Shown here: in pieces, positions 8,649 through 18,594 of the stretch
Numbering within the stretch: position 1 is the first letter of the stretch
How the letters are laid out: each line of letters opens with the position of its first letter
Origin: G963677085 sp963677085
GTDB taxonomy: Bacteria > Planctomycetota > Planctomycetia > Pirellulales > Thermoguttaceae
Direction: 5' to 3'
DNA length: 64,000 nucleotides
NCBI GenBank assembly: GCA_963677085.2
Contig: CAXXFH010000006.1
Span: forward strand, 434,001-498,000
Made by a program: the position numbers and the translations under genes
Notes under the pieces: generated by a model
Seen by the model: the letters and a program-made list of their open reading frames with translations, nothing else
Told to the model about the DNA's origin: nothing
The model's database searches: none

Positions 8649-8688
8649 GACCGTTGATGATCGAGGATTGCGCGGCTCAGGCGGCCTA

Positions 8689-9150
8689 TCAATCGCCTTT
8701 TGCCGCATGAGGCAGGATGTTGCGTTTTGGGTCGGCGAATTTTCCCGTGGCCTGGGCTTTGACGCTTCCGTCCTGTGTGAGCGTGCTTTGCACGACGTAC
8801 AGCGGTCCGAAAGTTTTGACGATCTCCGCGTGGATCACGGCCTCGCGTCCCACAATCACCGGCTGACGAAAGCGCACTCGCAGGTCGCCGGTGAGTGCCT
8901 GATGCCCTTCGGCAAGGAGGCAGTGGGTCATGGCACCGTCCAACAAGGAGGAAATCACTCCGCCATGGATCAAGCCGGCGTAGCCTTCGAATTCACGCTG
9001 GCAGGCGAAGACGCCTTCTATCCCGCCGTCCGCTGCCCTTTGGAACCGAACTTGCAGGCCTTGCGGATTGCGCAGTGAGCAAACGAAGCAATGGGGATGG
9101 GCCTTATTGGCCAGCTGCGAAAAAAGATCGGGGGGATTGGCGTGGATCAT
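8689..9150 (-). CDS. PaaI-family hotdog thioesterase
   Basis: 153 residues. The hotdog-fold signature IHGGVISSLLDGAMTHC is at about 61-77, with His62-Gly63-Gly64 and the downstream acidic residue expected in PaaI/YigI-type acyl-CoA thioesterases. A CxxC pair (Cys21, Cys24, in HCFVCS) at the N-terminus is seen in many members of this subfamily. Substrate unknown; most act on aryl- or medium-chain acyl-CoA. The start at 9150 has a GGAAGAGAAAG ribosome-binding site. It lies downstream of the RND pump genes on the same strand after a 243-bp gap, so co-transcription is uncertain. Confidence 0.85.
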   Translation of the reverse strand: MIHANPPDLFSQLANKAHPHCFVCSLRNPQGLQVRFQRAADGGIEGVFACQREFEGYAGLIHGGVISSLLDGAMTHCLLAEGHQALTGDLRVRFRQPVIVGREAVIHAEIVKTFGPLYVVQSTLTQDGSVKAQATGKFADPKRNILPHAAKGD

Positions 9151-9393
9151 AGGCTTTCTCTTCCGTCAACACAGTGCAACCGATGCGCCAACCAATAGAG
9201 GATACGGCGAGACTACGTAAAGGTAGGGCGGGCCGTTGGTTGCGCAAATCAACGTGGGGCAGCCTGAGGCAACGGAGCAGTGCGTAAGTGCAATTAGTAT
9301 TGCAGAGAGAATGCAGTTTCGCACTTGCCGGTGTAGTCCGACGACGCGCCACTCGATACGCGTCGTCTTATGCCAGACGTTGGCTGCGAACGT

Positions 9394-12300
9394 TTACATG
9401 GTCGAAACCGGTTTGGGCAGGTCGTGGGCGTGGTGTGGCGGCTTGTCGGGCGTGTGGCTTGGGCCGGGCGTGCTGGTGTTGCGGCGCAACACCACGCGTG
9501 CCAGAAACGACTGGATATCGAGCACCAGACTAAACAGCAAGGGTACGACCACGAGCGTGAAAATCGTCGAGCATATCAGGCCGCCGACGACCACCGCGCC
9601 CAAACCTCGATAAAGCTCGCTGCCCGCCCCGGGAGCCAACACCAGGGGCAACATGCCGAATACGCTCGTGGCCGTGGTCATGAAGATGGGGCGAATTCGC
9701 GTTTGCACCGAGAGGCGAATCGCCTCGCGCGGCGGCAGCACTTCGCACACGTCGTGTTCGCTTTCGCCAATACCCCGCATGAAGTTCAACGCCTGGTGAA
9801 CCAGCAGGATTGCGTTGTTCACGACCACGCCGATCAGGATGATGAAACCGAGCATGGTCAAGGTGTCTAACTGCTGAGTGGGATCGAGAACGCGAACCAA
9901 CCGCAGCCCGGCGAAACCGCCGACCGTGGCCAGAGGGACGCTAAAGAGGATCACGAAGGGATAGAGATAGCTCTCGAACAGAGCGGCCATCAGCAGGTAG
10001 GTAATCAACAGCGCCAGGAAGAACCGGCTTAGGCCCACGCTTTTCAGCGACTCCATATTCCAACCGGTCCAGTGTCCCAGCAACGCGGTGCGTACTTGGG
10101 TGAGTTTATCGGCGTTGCCCGACATGTTGACTTCCACGTCGGCCGACATCCCACCGGCGCGGCGTGCCTGGGCGACGAGTTCTTCGATGGTCGCTTGGGC
10201 TTCTTCCAGGGCCATTTCGGGCGGCGGGTTGACGGTGAACGTCACGGCCCGTCGTTGTTCCACACGGCGGATTGCTTGCGAGGCGTCGGCCGGGACGAAG
10301 TGGACCAGTTCGCCCAGTGGCACGGTCGTTGCCCGGCCGTCGTTTTCCATCACAGCCAGCGGCAGATCGGCCAGTTCGTCGGGAGTGATCTCGTTCGTGG
10401 GGTCGCGGATGATCACCAGGTCGATGTTGTCGCCTTCGAAACTGAAATCGCCGACAGTCGCCCCGTCGATCAACGCACGGGTGGCCAGCGCCAGCGAACT
10501 GACGTTGATCCCCATTTCTTTAGCGCGGACCTGATCGATCAACACGCGGCGTTCCGGCCCCGCTTCGCTGAAGGTCATCGGATCGCTCCGAATGGCAAAT
10601 CGCGAGAAGCGGTTCATCAGGCTTTTCTGAAGGTAGGCGGCGCTGCGTTTGAGGCGTTGCATGTCGGTGCCCACCACTTCCACTTCCACCGAGTTGGAGC
10701 CGCCCGCATTGCGTCCGAAGATCGAAGCCTGCATGGCAAATCCGTAGCTGCCGGGAATCTCCTTCATCGCCCGGGTGAGAATCGATTTGATCGGCCGCAC
10801 ATTATTGGGGTCTTTGCTCGTAGTAATCATGAAGACGCGGCCCTGGGCCACGACGAAGAAGAATTCGCCCAGTGCGGGGACCTCGTCCAGCGGCTGGTTG
10901 GTTTGCATGTCGAGAAGCGGAGCGATGGCCGTGGCCTCTTGCGAGTTTTTCGCCTCCCAGTACGGTTGGGCGAAGCTCTCGAGCCGCTCGGCCACGCGGG
11001 TGTTTTGCTTCAATGAGTAGCCCGGCGGGTTGTAGAGAAAGCCGACGGTGAAGTTTTTGTTGCCGTTCGGCAGGTAGCTGGCCGGAAGCATCAAGAGCCA
11101 ACTGGCCCCGATCGCAGCCGTGGTAATCAGACTGATGATGACCACGCGAATCCATACGCCGGCAAGGCTCGGGAAGGTCAGCACATGGATCATCCGAGCG
11201 AACGCCGTCGTACCCCAGGAGAGCAACGGGGCGAGGCCGAACAACGAATGGAACGCCGTGCTCACCGGACCACGCGGGCCGCGGCGAAGACGTAGGAATT
11301 TGGCTCCCGCCGCGGGAATTACAGTGACCGAAACCACCAACGACAGCGTTACCGCCGCGCAAATCGCCAGGGCGATGTCGTAAAAAAGCTGGCCGCTTTC
11401 TTCCTGAATGGTCAGCACAGGAGCAAACACGGCGATGGTCGTCAAGGTCGACGAGAGAATGGCTCCCCAGACTTCTTTTGTCGCACGATAGGCGGCGTCC
11501 GACAGCTTGTCGCCGATGGCCAGATGCCGGTCGATGTTTTCCAGCACGACAATGGCGTTGTCCACGACCATTCCCACCGCAAAACTCAAACCGGCCAGCG
11601 AAATGACGTTCAGGTTTCGCCCGGTCAGGGCCATCACCACAAATGTCCCGACGATGGATATTGGGATCGCTACGGCGATGATCAGCGTCGGGCGGGGGCT
11701 GCGCAGAAACAACAGCAACACGAGCACGGCCAAGCTACCACCGATCATTAGGTTTTCCTGGACCAGTTCCACAGCGCGATCGATGTAATAGGTGTCGTCG
11801 TATGCGATGCGCAGCCGCAGACCGTAGCGATCGTTTTTGAACGACCGCAACATGCCGCCGGGCGCATTGATCGCGTCGATCTGTGTGCGGACCTGCTCCA
11901 TGATATCGAGCACATTGGCGCCCGTCTCGCGCTTGATGAAGATCGTCATTGAGGTCTTGCCCTTGCACTGGTCGAAGTGAACCTTCTTCTCCAGCATGAG
12001 CTTGACTTCGGCGATATCTCGTATGCGAATTGGCGCGCCTTGGGCGTCGTACTTAACAATCGTTTGTCGTAGCGGTTCCAGCGAGTCGTATTGCCCTAGG
12101 ATGCGAATTCGCACGTCCTGCCGCCCATGGGCCATGTCGCCGGCCGACTCGTTGACGTTGTCTGACCGCAGCGCGTCGCGCAAGTCGGTCAGCGCGATTC
12201 CGCGTTGGGCCAAAGCGACTGCGTCGAAACGCACCTGGACTTCGTGTTCGCGGCCTCCATAGATGCCGATTTCCGACACCCCGGGAATCCGCTCAAGGGC

Positions 12301-12795
12301 CGGCTTCAGATAGCGGTCGGCATAGTCGTAGAAGTCGGCCACTTCGTAGTCGGGATCCTCAGCCTGCAGAATGCAGTAGGCGATGGCATCGTCGCTGGCG
12401 GTGTCCGACGCCCGAATGACCGGCCGTTCCACGTCGTCCGGATACTCGGGAACTTCATCGAGTTTGTTCGACACCTCCTGCAGCGCCCGCGCCATGTCGA
12501 AGCCCACGTTGAATTCCAACGTGATTTCGGCACGGCCCAGTTGGGCGTTGGAGGTCATCTTCCACAGCCCTTGCAGCGTTTTGAGCTTGTCTTCCTGCTC
12601 CAACAGGATCGACTCTTCGGCTTCCTCGGGGCTGCGGCCGGGCCACTCCGTGCGAATCGTGATCACCGGGCGGTCGACATCCGGAGTAAGCTGGATGGGG
12701 ATCGTCGTCAGGGCGATTAGGCCGAACAACAGAACCAGGATCACGCCGACGGTGACCTTAACCGGGTTTTCGATGGAAAAACGAATCGGGTCCAT
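9394..12795 (-). CDS. RND-family efflux transporter permease (AcrB/HAE1 type)
   Basis: 1133-residue inner-membrane pump with the classical twofold repeat of transmembrane bundles and large periplasmic loops. The N-terminus reads MDPIRFSIENPVKVTVG. In the proton-relay helix (about residue 410) the sequence is GMVVDNAIVVLENI: the first Asp of the AcrB pair is kept and the second is Asn, as in many HAE1 members. The second half has the equivalent GVVVNNAILLVHQ. The start is ATG 12795, with GGAGGG overlapping the end of the adaptor gene, which stops 4 bp upstream; this indicates translational coupling. No TolC-like outer-membrane partner is nearby. Substrate not predictable. Confidence 0.93.
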   Translation of the reverse strand: MDPIRFSIENPVKVTVGVILVLLFGLIALTTIPIQLTPDVDRPVITIRTEWPGRSPEEAEESILLEQEDKLKTLQGLWKMTSNAQLGRAEITLEFNVGFDMARALQEVSNKLDEVPEYPDDVERPVIRASDTASDDAIAYCILQAEDPDYEVADFYDYADRYLKPALERIPGVSEIGIYGGREHEVQVRFDAVALAQRGIALTDLRDALRSDNVNESAGDMAHGRQDVRIRILGQYDSLEPLRQTIVKYDAQGAPIRIRDIAEVKLMLEKKVHFDQCKGKTSMTIFIKRETGANVLDIMEQVRTQIDAINAPGGMLRSFKNDRYGLRLRIAYDDTYYIDRAVELVQENLMIGGSLAVLVLLLFLRSPRPTLIIAVAIPISIVGTFVVMALTGRNLNVISLAGLSFAVGMVVDNAIVVLENIDRHLAIGDKLSDAAYRATKEVWGAILSSTLTTIAVFAPVLTIQEESGQLFYDIALAICAAVTLSLVVSVTVIPAAGAKFLRLRRGPRGPVSTAFHSLFGLAPLLSWGTTAFARMIHVLTFPSLAGVWIRVVIISLITTAAIGASWLLMLPASYLPNGNKNFTVGFLYNPPGYSLKQNTRVAERLESFAQPYWEAKNSQEATAIAPLLDMQTNQPLDEVPALGEFFFVVAQGRVFMITTSKDPNNVRPIKSILTRAMKEIPGSYGFAMQASIFGRNAGGSNSVEVEVVGTDMQRLKRSAAYLQKSLMNRFSRFAIRSDPMTFSEAGPERRVLIDQVRAKEMGINVSSLALATRALIDGATVGDFSFEGDNIDLVIIRDPTNEITPDELADLPLAVMENDGRATTVPLGELVHFVPADASQAIRRVEQRRAVTFTVNPPPEMALEEAQATIEELVAQARRAGGMSADVEVNMSGNADKLTQVRTALLGHWTGWNMESLKSVGLSRFFLALLITYLLMAALFESYLYPFVILFSVPLATVGGFAGLRLVRVLDPTQQLDTLTMLGFIILIGVVVNNAILLVHQALNFMRGIGESEHDVCEVLPPREAIRLSVQTRIRPIFMTTATSVFGMLPLVLAPGAGSELYRGLGAVVVGGLICSTIFTLVVVPLLFSLVLDIQSFLARVVLRRNTSTPGPSHTPDKPPHHAHDLPKPVSTM

Positions 12796-12799
12796 TTTC

Positions 12800-14143
12800 T
12801 TAGCCCTCCTTCCGACCGGCCGTATTGGCCGTCGCGGAGGGTGAGGTTGCCGAGGGAGCAGTTGTCGAGCGTAGGCTACCGTCGTTTTGCGGCGGTCCAA
12901 CCTGGGCCGGAACCATCTCGGTTAGTGTCTCCGCGTCGGTGAGAATGCGAACCGCTTGACCAGCCATCAGACGCTCGGCACCTTCAACGACCACCTGGAC
13001 ACCGGGCGTAAGCAGTTTGCGTCCCTTGGCGGTTTCCGGCGCCACGGCGTACTCGTCTCTCATCCGGGTCTTGATCGTTACCGGCACAGGGAAGACCTCG
13101 GTCGACTGGTCCTTGGGATTCAACGTGGCAATCCAAACCGTCGAACCGTCGGGCCGCACGAGCACGGCATCCCTCGAAACGACCAGCGCCTCGTGTTGCG
13201 GGCCGGTAGCGATGATGGCCGTTACGCTCATGCCCACCTTGAGGCGTCCTTGTTGATCGTCGAGACGCACGCGGACGGGAAACGTTCGCGACGCCGTAGG
13301 CCCGTACGGTGTGATCGATACCACGGTTCCCGGAATCTCTTCTCCCAACGGATCGAGTTGAATCGGCAGAATTTGGCCCACTTCAATGCGGTTGATTACC
13401 GACTCGGGCACCATGATCAGGGCGTCGACCTCGCCACGCGAGACGACGTCGACTAAAGGCGTATTGGGCAGCACGTGGCCGCCTAATTCGGCCGACTTGG
13501 TAACCACGGTCCCGTCGAACGGTGCCACGATGACCGAACGCAACTGACGTTCGCTTGCCTCTTCCAGCGCGGCTTTGGTTTCGGCCAGTTGGGCTTGCAG
13601 ATCGCTGACAGCCGCCTCTCTCGATTCGAGTTCGCTTTCGGTAGCGACGTTTTTCTGGCTCAGCGTTTGATAGCGGCGCAATTGGTTCAATTCGTAGCGG
13701 AGTTTGGCCTCGGTCGAAGCGATTTGCGCCCGGCATCGCTGCACGGCCAAACGCGACCAGACGTCGTCGATGCGTGCCAGCACGGTTTTGCCGCCGACGA
13801 CGGCCGTTCCTTCCTCGACCGGCATCTCGACGATTTTTCCGGTGACCTCGCTAGCCACGGTCACTTTGCGGACTTCGACGAGGCGCCCGATGATCGGTTT
13901 CTGCGGTTCGACGGTTTTCCATTGGGCCTGAGACACTCTTACCAAAGCTGGTGGTGGGCCGTTGGCCGGTTTGCCGTCGGCCGGATCGATTTGTTTGAGT
14001 TGCTGGCGAAGGAATTCGGGGTCGTGCATTTGCCCCCACGAGGTGCGATAGGCCAGCAGGCCGCCGACCACGCCGCCAAGAAGCAAGGCGGTCAGCCCGA
14101 TGGCGCCGACCAGCACGAGTTGTCGCTGTTTCTGTTTTTCCAT
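12800..14143 (-). CDS. RND efflux periplasmic adaptor (membrane fusion protein)
   Basis: 447 residues. An N-terminal membrane anchor (LVLVGAIGLTALLLGGVVGGLLAY) is followed by a HlyD/AcrA-type layout. A lipoyl-like half is KVTVASEVTGKIVEMPVEEG, a coiled-coil hairpin rich in Glu/Arg/Ala follows at about 145-205, then the second lipoyl half with VIVAPFDGTVV, and beta-barrel domains to the end. It links the permease encoded 4 bp downstream to an outer-membrane channel. I chose ATG 14143 because the anchor follows directly; the longer upstream frame adds 39 residues without features. Substrate unknown. Confidence 0.92.
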   Translation of the reverse strand: MEKQKQRQLVLVGAIGLTALLLGGVVGGLLAYRTSWGQMHDPEFLRQQLKQIDPADGKPANGPPPALVRVSQAQWKTVEPQKPIIGRLVEVRKVTVASEVTGKIVEMPVEEGTAVVGGKTVLARIDDVWSRLAVQRCRAQIASTEAKLRYELNQLRRYQTLSQKNVATESELESREAAVSDLQAQLAETKAALEEASERQLRSVIVAPFDGTVVTKSAELGGHVLPNTPLVDVVSRGEVDALIMVPESVINRIEVGQILPIQLDPLGEEIPGTVVSITPYGPTASRTFPVRVRLDDQQGRLKVGMSVTAIIATGPQHEALVVSRDAVLVRPDGSTVWIATLNPKDQSTEVFPVPVTIKTRMRDEYAVAPETAKGRKLLTPGVQVVVEGAERLMAGQAVRILTDAETLTEMVPAQVGPPQNDGSLRSTTAPSATSPSATANTAGRKEG

Positions 14144-14933
14144 GAACGATTCACCGCTTCTGTCTCTTGGGTGTCTACGCGCGGGCGGGTTTTTCGGTTG
14201 CTTGTGAGATACCAGTGGCGCGCAGCAGTGCATTGGGCAGCCCGGCGGCGACTCGACCACGTGGATTCTTCGTCACGTGGTCGGTACGCGTACGTGGCGG
14301 TTAATGTGCCGAGAGGCTGCCTGTTGTCACAATGCTCCAGGGGGGATTTGGCGGGCATGTTCAGTATAAATCCAATTCGCTTCGGTTTCCAACAGTTGCC
14401 GTTTTGCGAGGAAAGGCACGACCCCGGCGTTTCGTGTCGCGACTGGCCAAGAGAACGTGTCGTTTCGCATTCCTGGGACGCAAAGCGTCTTGCCATTGGG
14501 TTTCCTCGCTACAGCATGGGAACCAGGGAAGCACGCGCCATGTTGCGGCGTGGGAGAATCGGCCAAACGCCGACTCTGTAATCCTGCTCGTTGTGGTTGC
14601 GACAGAATAGCCGCTCTGGTGGGGTGTTTTTGTGTCAGCTCTTTGGTTGGGGGCATTGCTTCAGTCGAAGAGGGGGCGTTGGGGCTTGTTGTTGGAGTGT
14701 CGGTTTTCTCGGCGCATGTGTCGCTTTTCTCGACACCCAGAGGTTTGGGTGGATTGGGCGGTGGCGTGGCAAAATGCGTAATATTGCATTGTTTAGCACC
14801 ATCCTCGTCATTCCCCCTGCCTTTGGTATGGAAAGTGCGAGTGCGGTCTGCCCGACGCTGCACATTGTAGCCGTCGTACGGTCTCGGCAATCACACAATC
14901 TTGTAGCCACACGCTACAAGGGGAGGCAGGGAA
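14144..14933. other. Intergenic region between divergent genes
   Basis: About 790 bp between the adaptor gene (leftward) and the repeat protein gene (rightward). No frame has a start, ribosome-binding site and recognisable product together. The plus strand is notably G/T-rich at about 14600-14770. It should hold two promoters and a long leader. Only the hairpin at 14900-14920 stands out. Confidence 0.5.
14900..14920 (+). promoter_or_regulatory. Hairpin in the leader just before a start codon
   Basis: Perfect 8-bp inverted repeat CTTGTAGC / GCTACAAG around a CACAC loop. It is directly followed by the GGGGAGG-type ribosome-binding site and ATG 14934. It could affect mRNA stability or translation, or act as an operator. 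The structure is seen; the role is not shown. Confidence 0.4.
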
Positions 14934-16130
14934 ATGCAGTCTCGAAATTCTGGATGCGGTATCGTTGGCCGGGTGTCGATCGTTTCGGCCCGCTCGGTCG
15001 GACGACGTTGGCTGTTGGTTATGGCGAGTGGTTTGCTGGCTGTTCTGGTGGGGGTTGGTCCGGTAGTGGCCGAGGAGCCGGGAGCCAAGGTGGGGCCCAA
15101 TCCCGACCTCTACGCGAAGACGGTCGGTGGCGGGATCGACTTTCTGGTGTCGCACGGGCAAGGTCCCGACGGCTCGTTCAGCAAGTTTGCTGGCACGGGG
15201 CCCACGTCGTTGGCGGTGACCGCCTTGTTGCGAAGCGGTCGGTCGGCCGACGACCCGGCAGTGGCCAAAGGGCTCGAATATCTCCGAAGTTCGGCGCACC
15301 CCGACGGCGGTGTCTACGGCATGTTGGGATTCTTCAAAAACTATGAAACCTGTGCGGCCATCATGTGTTTTCAGGAGGCCAAGGCGGCGAGCGACGAAAA
15401 ACTTCTCAAACAGGCCGAGACCTTCATACGCGGTATTCAGTGGGATGAAGATCGAGACAAAGATAAGTCCGACATCAGCTACGGTGGCGTCGGCTACGGC
15501 GGCAAGTCGCGCCCCGACCTGTCGAACACGGCCTTTCTGATCGACGCGCTGAAATCGTGTGGCGCCAAGGCCGATGACCCGGCCATCCAGAAGGCCCTGG
15601 TCTTCGCCTCGCGCTGCCAGAACCTGGAAACGGAGTACAACACCACGAAGTTCGCTTCGAAGGTTAACGACGGTGGCTTCTACTACACGCCGATCGTCGA
15701 CAAGCAGGACGAAAAGCGTCAAACCCCCAACGGCGGCCTGCGAAGCTACGGGTCGATGAGCTACTCGGGCTTGAAAAGCCTGATCTACGCGGGTGTAACG
15801 CAAGACGATCCGCGTGTGAAGGCGGCCGTCGGCTGGATTCGCAAGTTCTACGATGTGAAGAACAATCCCGGCATGGGCGACGCCGGTTTGTATTACTACT
15901 ACCACACGTTTGCCAAGACGCTCAGCGTGATCGGCGACGACTATGTGGTCGATGCCAACGGCGTGAAACACGACTGGCGGCGCGAGCTGACCGAAGAGTT
16001 GGCCTCGCGTCAAAACCCCAACGGTTCCTGGGTGAACTCGAATCGCCGTTGGATGGAAAGCGACCCGAACCTGGCCACCGCCTTCGCGCTGTTGTCGCTT
16101 TCGTACTGTCGGCCTGCGGACGGGAAGTAA
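14934..16130 (+). CDS. Secreted prenyltransferase/squalene-cyclase-fold repeat protein
   Basis: 398 residues. A basic N-terminus and hydrophobic core ending in VGPVVAEEPG (about 40-50) look like a signal peptide. The rest contains alpha/alpha repeats in the style of prenyltransferase and squalene-oxidase domains: GGIDFLVSHGQGPDGSF, GLEYLRSSAHPDGGVYG, LTEELASRQNPNGSW and a closing NLATAFALLSLSY. Such secreted proteins are frequent in planctomycetes and have no established enzymatic role; the DxDD acid motif of true squalene cyclases is not obvious. Start ATG 14934 with a strong purine-rich ribosome-binding site. The DUF1559 gene follows 52 bp later, so they may be co-transcribed. Confidence 0.8.
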   Translation: MQSRNSGCGIVGRVSIVSARSVGRRWLLVMASGLLAVLVGVGPVVAEEPGAKVGPNPDLYAKTVGGGIDFLVSHGQGPDGSFSKFAGTGPTSLAVTALLRSGRSADDPAVAKGLEYLRSSAHPDGGVYGMLGFFKNYETCAAIMCFQEAKAASDEKLLKQAETFIRGIQWDEDRDKDKSDISYGGVGYGGKSRPDLSNTAFLIDALKSCGAKADDPAIQKALVFASRCQNLETEYNTTKFASKVNDGGFYYTPIVDKQDEKRQTPNGGLRSYGSMSYSGLKSLIYAGVTQDDPRVKAAVGWIRKFYDVKNNPGMGDAGLYYYYHTFAKTLSVIGDDYVVDANGVKHDWRRELTEELASRQNPNGSWVNSNRRWMESDPNLATAFALLSLSYCRPADGK

Positions 16131-16182
16131 GCGCCGAGAGGTTGGAACTGGGAAAGGCAAAAGAGGGGAGAGGGGGAATCAC

Positions 16183-17193
16183 ATGTTCCGGAAGAATCGC
16201 TCGGGGTTCACGCTTGTTGAACTCCTGGTGGTCATTGCCATCATTGGTATCTTGATTGCGCTGTTGCTGCCAGCCGTCCAAGCAGCCCGGGAGGCGGCGC
16301 GGCGCTCGCAGTGCACGAACAATCTCCGGCAGTTCGGCATTGCGATGCATAACTTCGAGAGCGGGCAACGTATATTGCCGCCGTTGGAAAACAACTATTC
16401 TCCGATTGCACGATTGTTGCCCTACTTTGAACAAGAGAACCTTGCGAACTTATTCGACTTTACGGTGAATGTGTCTGCTGCTGATTCCGAGGCGCTACGC
16501 AATGCCATTGGGACGCCGGTACCCTTATTTCTTTGCCCGAGCGATACTGAACCTCCTGTTCACGAACTGACTTCCTCATGGTCAAGCTCGGCGACCCTGC
16601 GGTATGCCGGCAGCAATTACGCGATCAATGCTTCGAGTGGTACTGGTACGTCAACGGCAAATATCGATCCATACATGAATGTTACTGATGGTATCTGCTA
16701 CAAGAATGCGGAGCTTAAATTCAGTGATATCAGGGACGGTTTATCGAATACGGTGGCGTTCACCGAAAACCTGAGAGGGCCTTGCGACTCGCCGTCGGCG
16801 GATTCGACGCCGGACCCGCAGGTTTACGCCGCCAATCTTGGGCTTAGCGGTACCAAGTCACTAATGGCCACCGCCGCGGCGGCGGAAACCAGCGGTTATA
16901 GTGCGGTGGAGGGGAAGGTTGACAGTTGGACTGGTACGCGGTTGTTCAACTGGTTCAAAATTGACCAATCGTCGGGCACGGTTATTATGGCGCGATTTAC
17001 TCCCAATAGCCCACATCCCGATTTGTGTTCCCGACGGCTCTGGGTGAACGGTGCTCGTAGCCGCCATAACGGCGGTGTAAACGTCTGCTTCTGCGACGGC
17101 AGTGTGCGGTTCATCAGCGAGTCAATCGCCCAAGATACCTGGCACGCTATTTTTACCCGAAAGGGTGGTGAGATTGTCTCCGACTTGGAGTAG
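16183..17193 (+). CDS. DUF1559 protein with prepilin-like N-terminus
   Basis: 336 residues. MFRKNRSGFTLVELLVVIAI is a type IV prepilin/pseudopilin N-terminus with the G/F cleavage site and Glu at +5 of the mature protein. It is followed by the planctomycete LLPAVQAAREAARRSQCTNN motif (start of DUF1559) and, near the C-terminus, the NVCFCDGSVRFI (DG-SVRF) signature. Planctomycete genomes contain many paralogues; they are probably processed by a prepilin peptidase and assembled or displayed at the envelope, but function is not established. Strong GGGGAGAGGGGGA ribosome-binding site. Next to the secreted repeat protein. Confidence 0.93.
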   Translation: MFRKNRSGFTLVELLVVIAIIGILIALLLPAVQAAREAARRSQCTNNLRQFGIAMHNFESGQRILPPLENNYSPIARLLPYFEQENLANLFDFTVNVSAADSEALRNAIGTPVPLFLCPSDTEPPVHELTSSWSSSATLRYAGSNYAINASSGTGTSTANIDPYMNVTDGICYKNAELKFSDIRDGLSNTVAFTENLRGPCDSPSADSTPDPQVYAANLGLSGTKSLMATAAAAETSGYSAVEGKVDSWTGTRLFNWFKIDQSSGTVIMARFTPNSPHPDLCSRRLWVNGARSRHNGGVNVCFCDGSVRFISESIAQDTWHAIFTRKGGEIVSDLE

Positions 17194-17811
17194 AGGCCCT
17201 TCGCCGCTTGCTGCGAAAATGCAATGAGGAGAGTACTCGCCAAGTCGCGAAGACGCAAAGTACGACACTCAAACTGAAAACAGAAGGAAGCCGCGGATAA
17301 ACACAGGGCGGCAGGGCCGCCAACCAAACCGGTGCTGCCGCACCCAGGCAGGAACCCGCTCCCGTCGGTCGCTAGTCTTCGTGAAAAACTTTACGATCTT
17401 TGAGGTTATTGATTCCGAGGTTGATTGTGGAACACTTCGTTGCGTTCTGCCCCCGCAATCCGGGCTCCCGTTGGTCGCCCTCGTTCCACAAGCAATGCAG
17501 GATCCAATAGTAGTACAGATGCACGCAGATGACGAAAACGACTTGGAAACGTGGATTGTCTGGTAGATCACGCCGTGAAGGCGATGCTTCCCAAAAGTCG
17601 CTCACGCCAGATAGTCCGCTCGCTGCTATCTGCGTTCATTTGCGTCCCCCATGTTGGAATCATTTTCAGTTTGAGTACGAAAGGTGTACTCTTTGCGTCT
17701 TCGCGCCTTGGCGAGAAAACCTCTTGAAAAACAATAGACGACCAAAACGCATTCCGGCAATTGTTCAGCCGTAATCCAATAGTCGAACAATAAATTTCCA
17801 GGAAAACCACC
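17194..17811. repeat. Composite repeat island
   Basis: About 620 bp without a gene, consisting almost entirely of repeats. There is a left copy (about 17230-17280) and an inverted right copy (about 17661-17722) of a sequence containing 'cgcgaagacgcaaag' and 'actcaaactgaaaa'. Between them lie a family A copy (17306-17410) and a partial reverse family B copy (about 17455-17508). The region ends 12 bp before the ABC transporter start. Confidence 0.65.
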
Positions 17812-18594
17812 ATGAGTACAACCGTCGATTCGGCGATGCCCCTGCAAGTCGATAAGCTTGCAAAAAACTTCCGCCAAGGGAAAGTCGTGGTCGAGGCGGT
17901 TCACGATATCTCGCTCACGGTCAACCGCGGCGAGTTCGTTGCCGTGATGGGGGCCAGCGGCTCGGGCAAGAGTACGCTGCTGCACCTGATGGCCGGTCTG
18001 ACCACGCCCGACGCGGGAACCGTGCATGTCGACGGTACCGACCTGTTCAAGCTGTCCGACAGCGCGTTGACCGAATTTCGCCGCCGGCGGATTGGCCTCA
18101 TCTTTCAGGCGTACAACCTGATTCCCGCCCTGACTGCCGAACAGAATATTCTGTTGCCGCTGTTTCTGGAGTCGGGCAATCAGCAAAACGCCGAACGGTT
18201 GGAAACCCTGTTGGACGATCTCGGGCTAAACGCCCGGCGAACCCATCGGCCCGATGCCCTCAGCGGCGGTGAGCAACAGCGCGTGGCGATTGGTCGGGCG
18301 TTGATCGCCGACCCGGCCATCATCCTGGCCGACGAGCCGACCGGCAACCTCGATTCGGTGGCCGGGCAGACAATCTGCCGACTTCTGCGCACGCTTTGCG
18401 ACGAACAGCAGCGGACCATTGTCATGGTCACGCACGAACCGGCCGTGGCCGTGTGGGCGGAACGGGTGGTGGTTCTCAAAGACGGCCAGACGCTCTCTGA
18501 ATTTCGCACGGCCGATTTCCGCGACTCCCATTCGCTGGCTGCCGCCTACCAGGACATTGTTGGTGCGGCGCCTGCGGTGGAGGCGCAAGCATGA
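17812..18594 (+). CDS. ABC transporter ATP-binding protein (LolD/MacB family)
   Basis: 260 residues with a complete nucleotide-binding domain: Walker A GASGSGKST (47-55), Q-loop in IFQAYNL, signature SGGEQQ (151-156), Walker B ILADEP (171-176) and the TGNLDS D-loop characteristic of the LolD/MacB/FtsE subfamily. The subfamily pairs with FtsX-type permeases and usually drives lipoprotein release, peptide or toxin export, or envelope signalling rather than bulk solute import. The permease gene overlaps by 4 bp (ATGA), so the two are co-translated. Confidence 0.94.
   Translation: MSTTVDSAMPLQVDKLAKNFRQGKVVVEAVHDISLTVNRGEFVAVMGASGSGKSTLLHLMAGLTTPDAGTVHVDGTDLFKLSDSALTEFRRRRIGLIFQAYNLIPALTAEQNILLPLFLESGNQQNAERLETLLDDLGLNARRTHRPDALSGGEQQRVAIGRALIADPAIILADEPTGNLDSVAGQTICRLLRTLCDEQQRTIVMVTHEPAVAVWAERVVVLKDGQTLSEFRTADFRDSHSLAAAYQDIVGAAPAVEAQA

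Noticed and set aside
14327..14890. Minus-strand open frame of 187 codons in the intergenic region
   Set aside because: Composition (Pro/Thr/Arg-rich without pattern) and absence of a ribosome-binding site argue against a gene.
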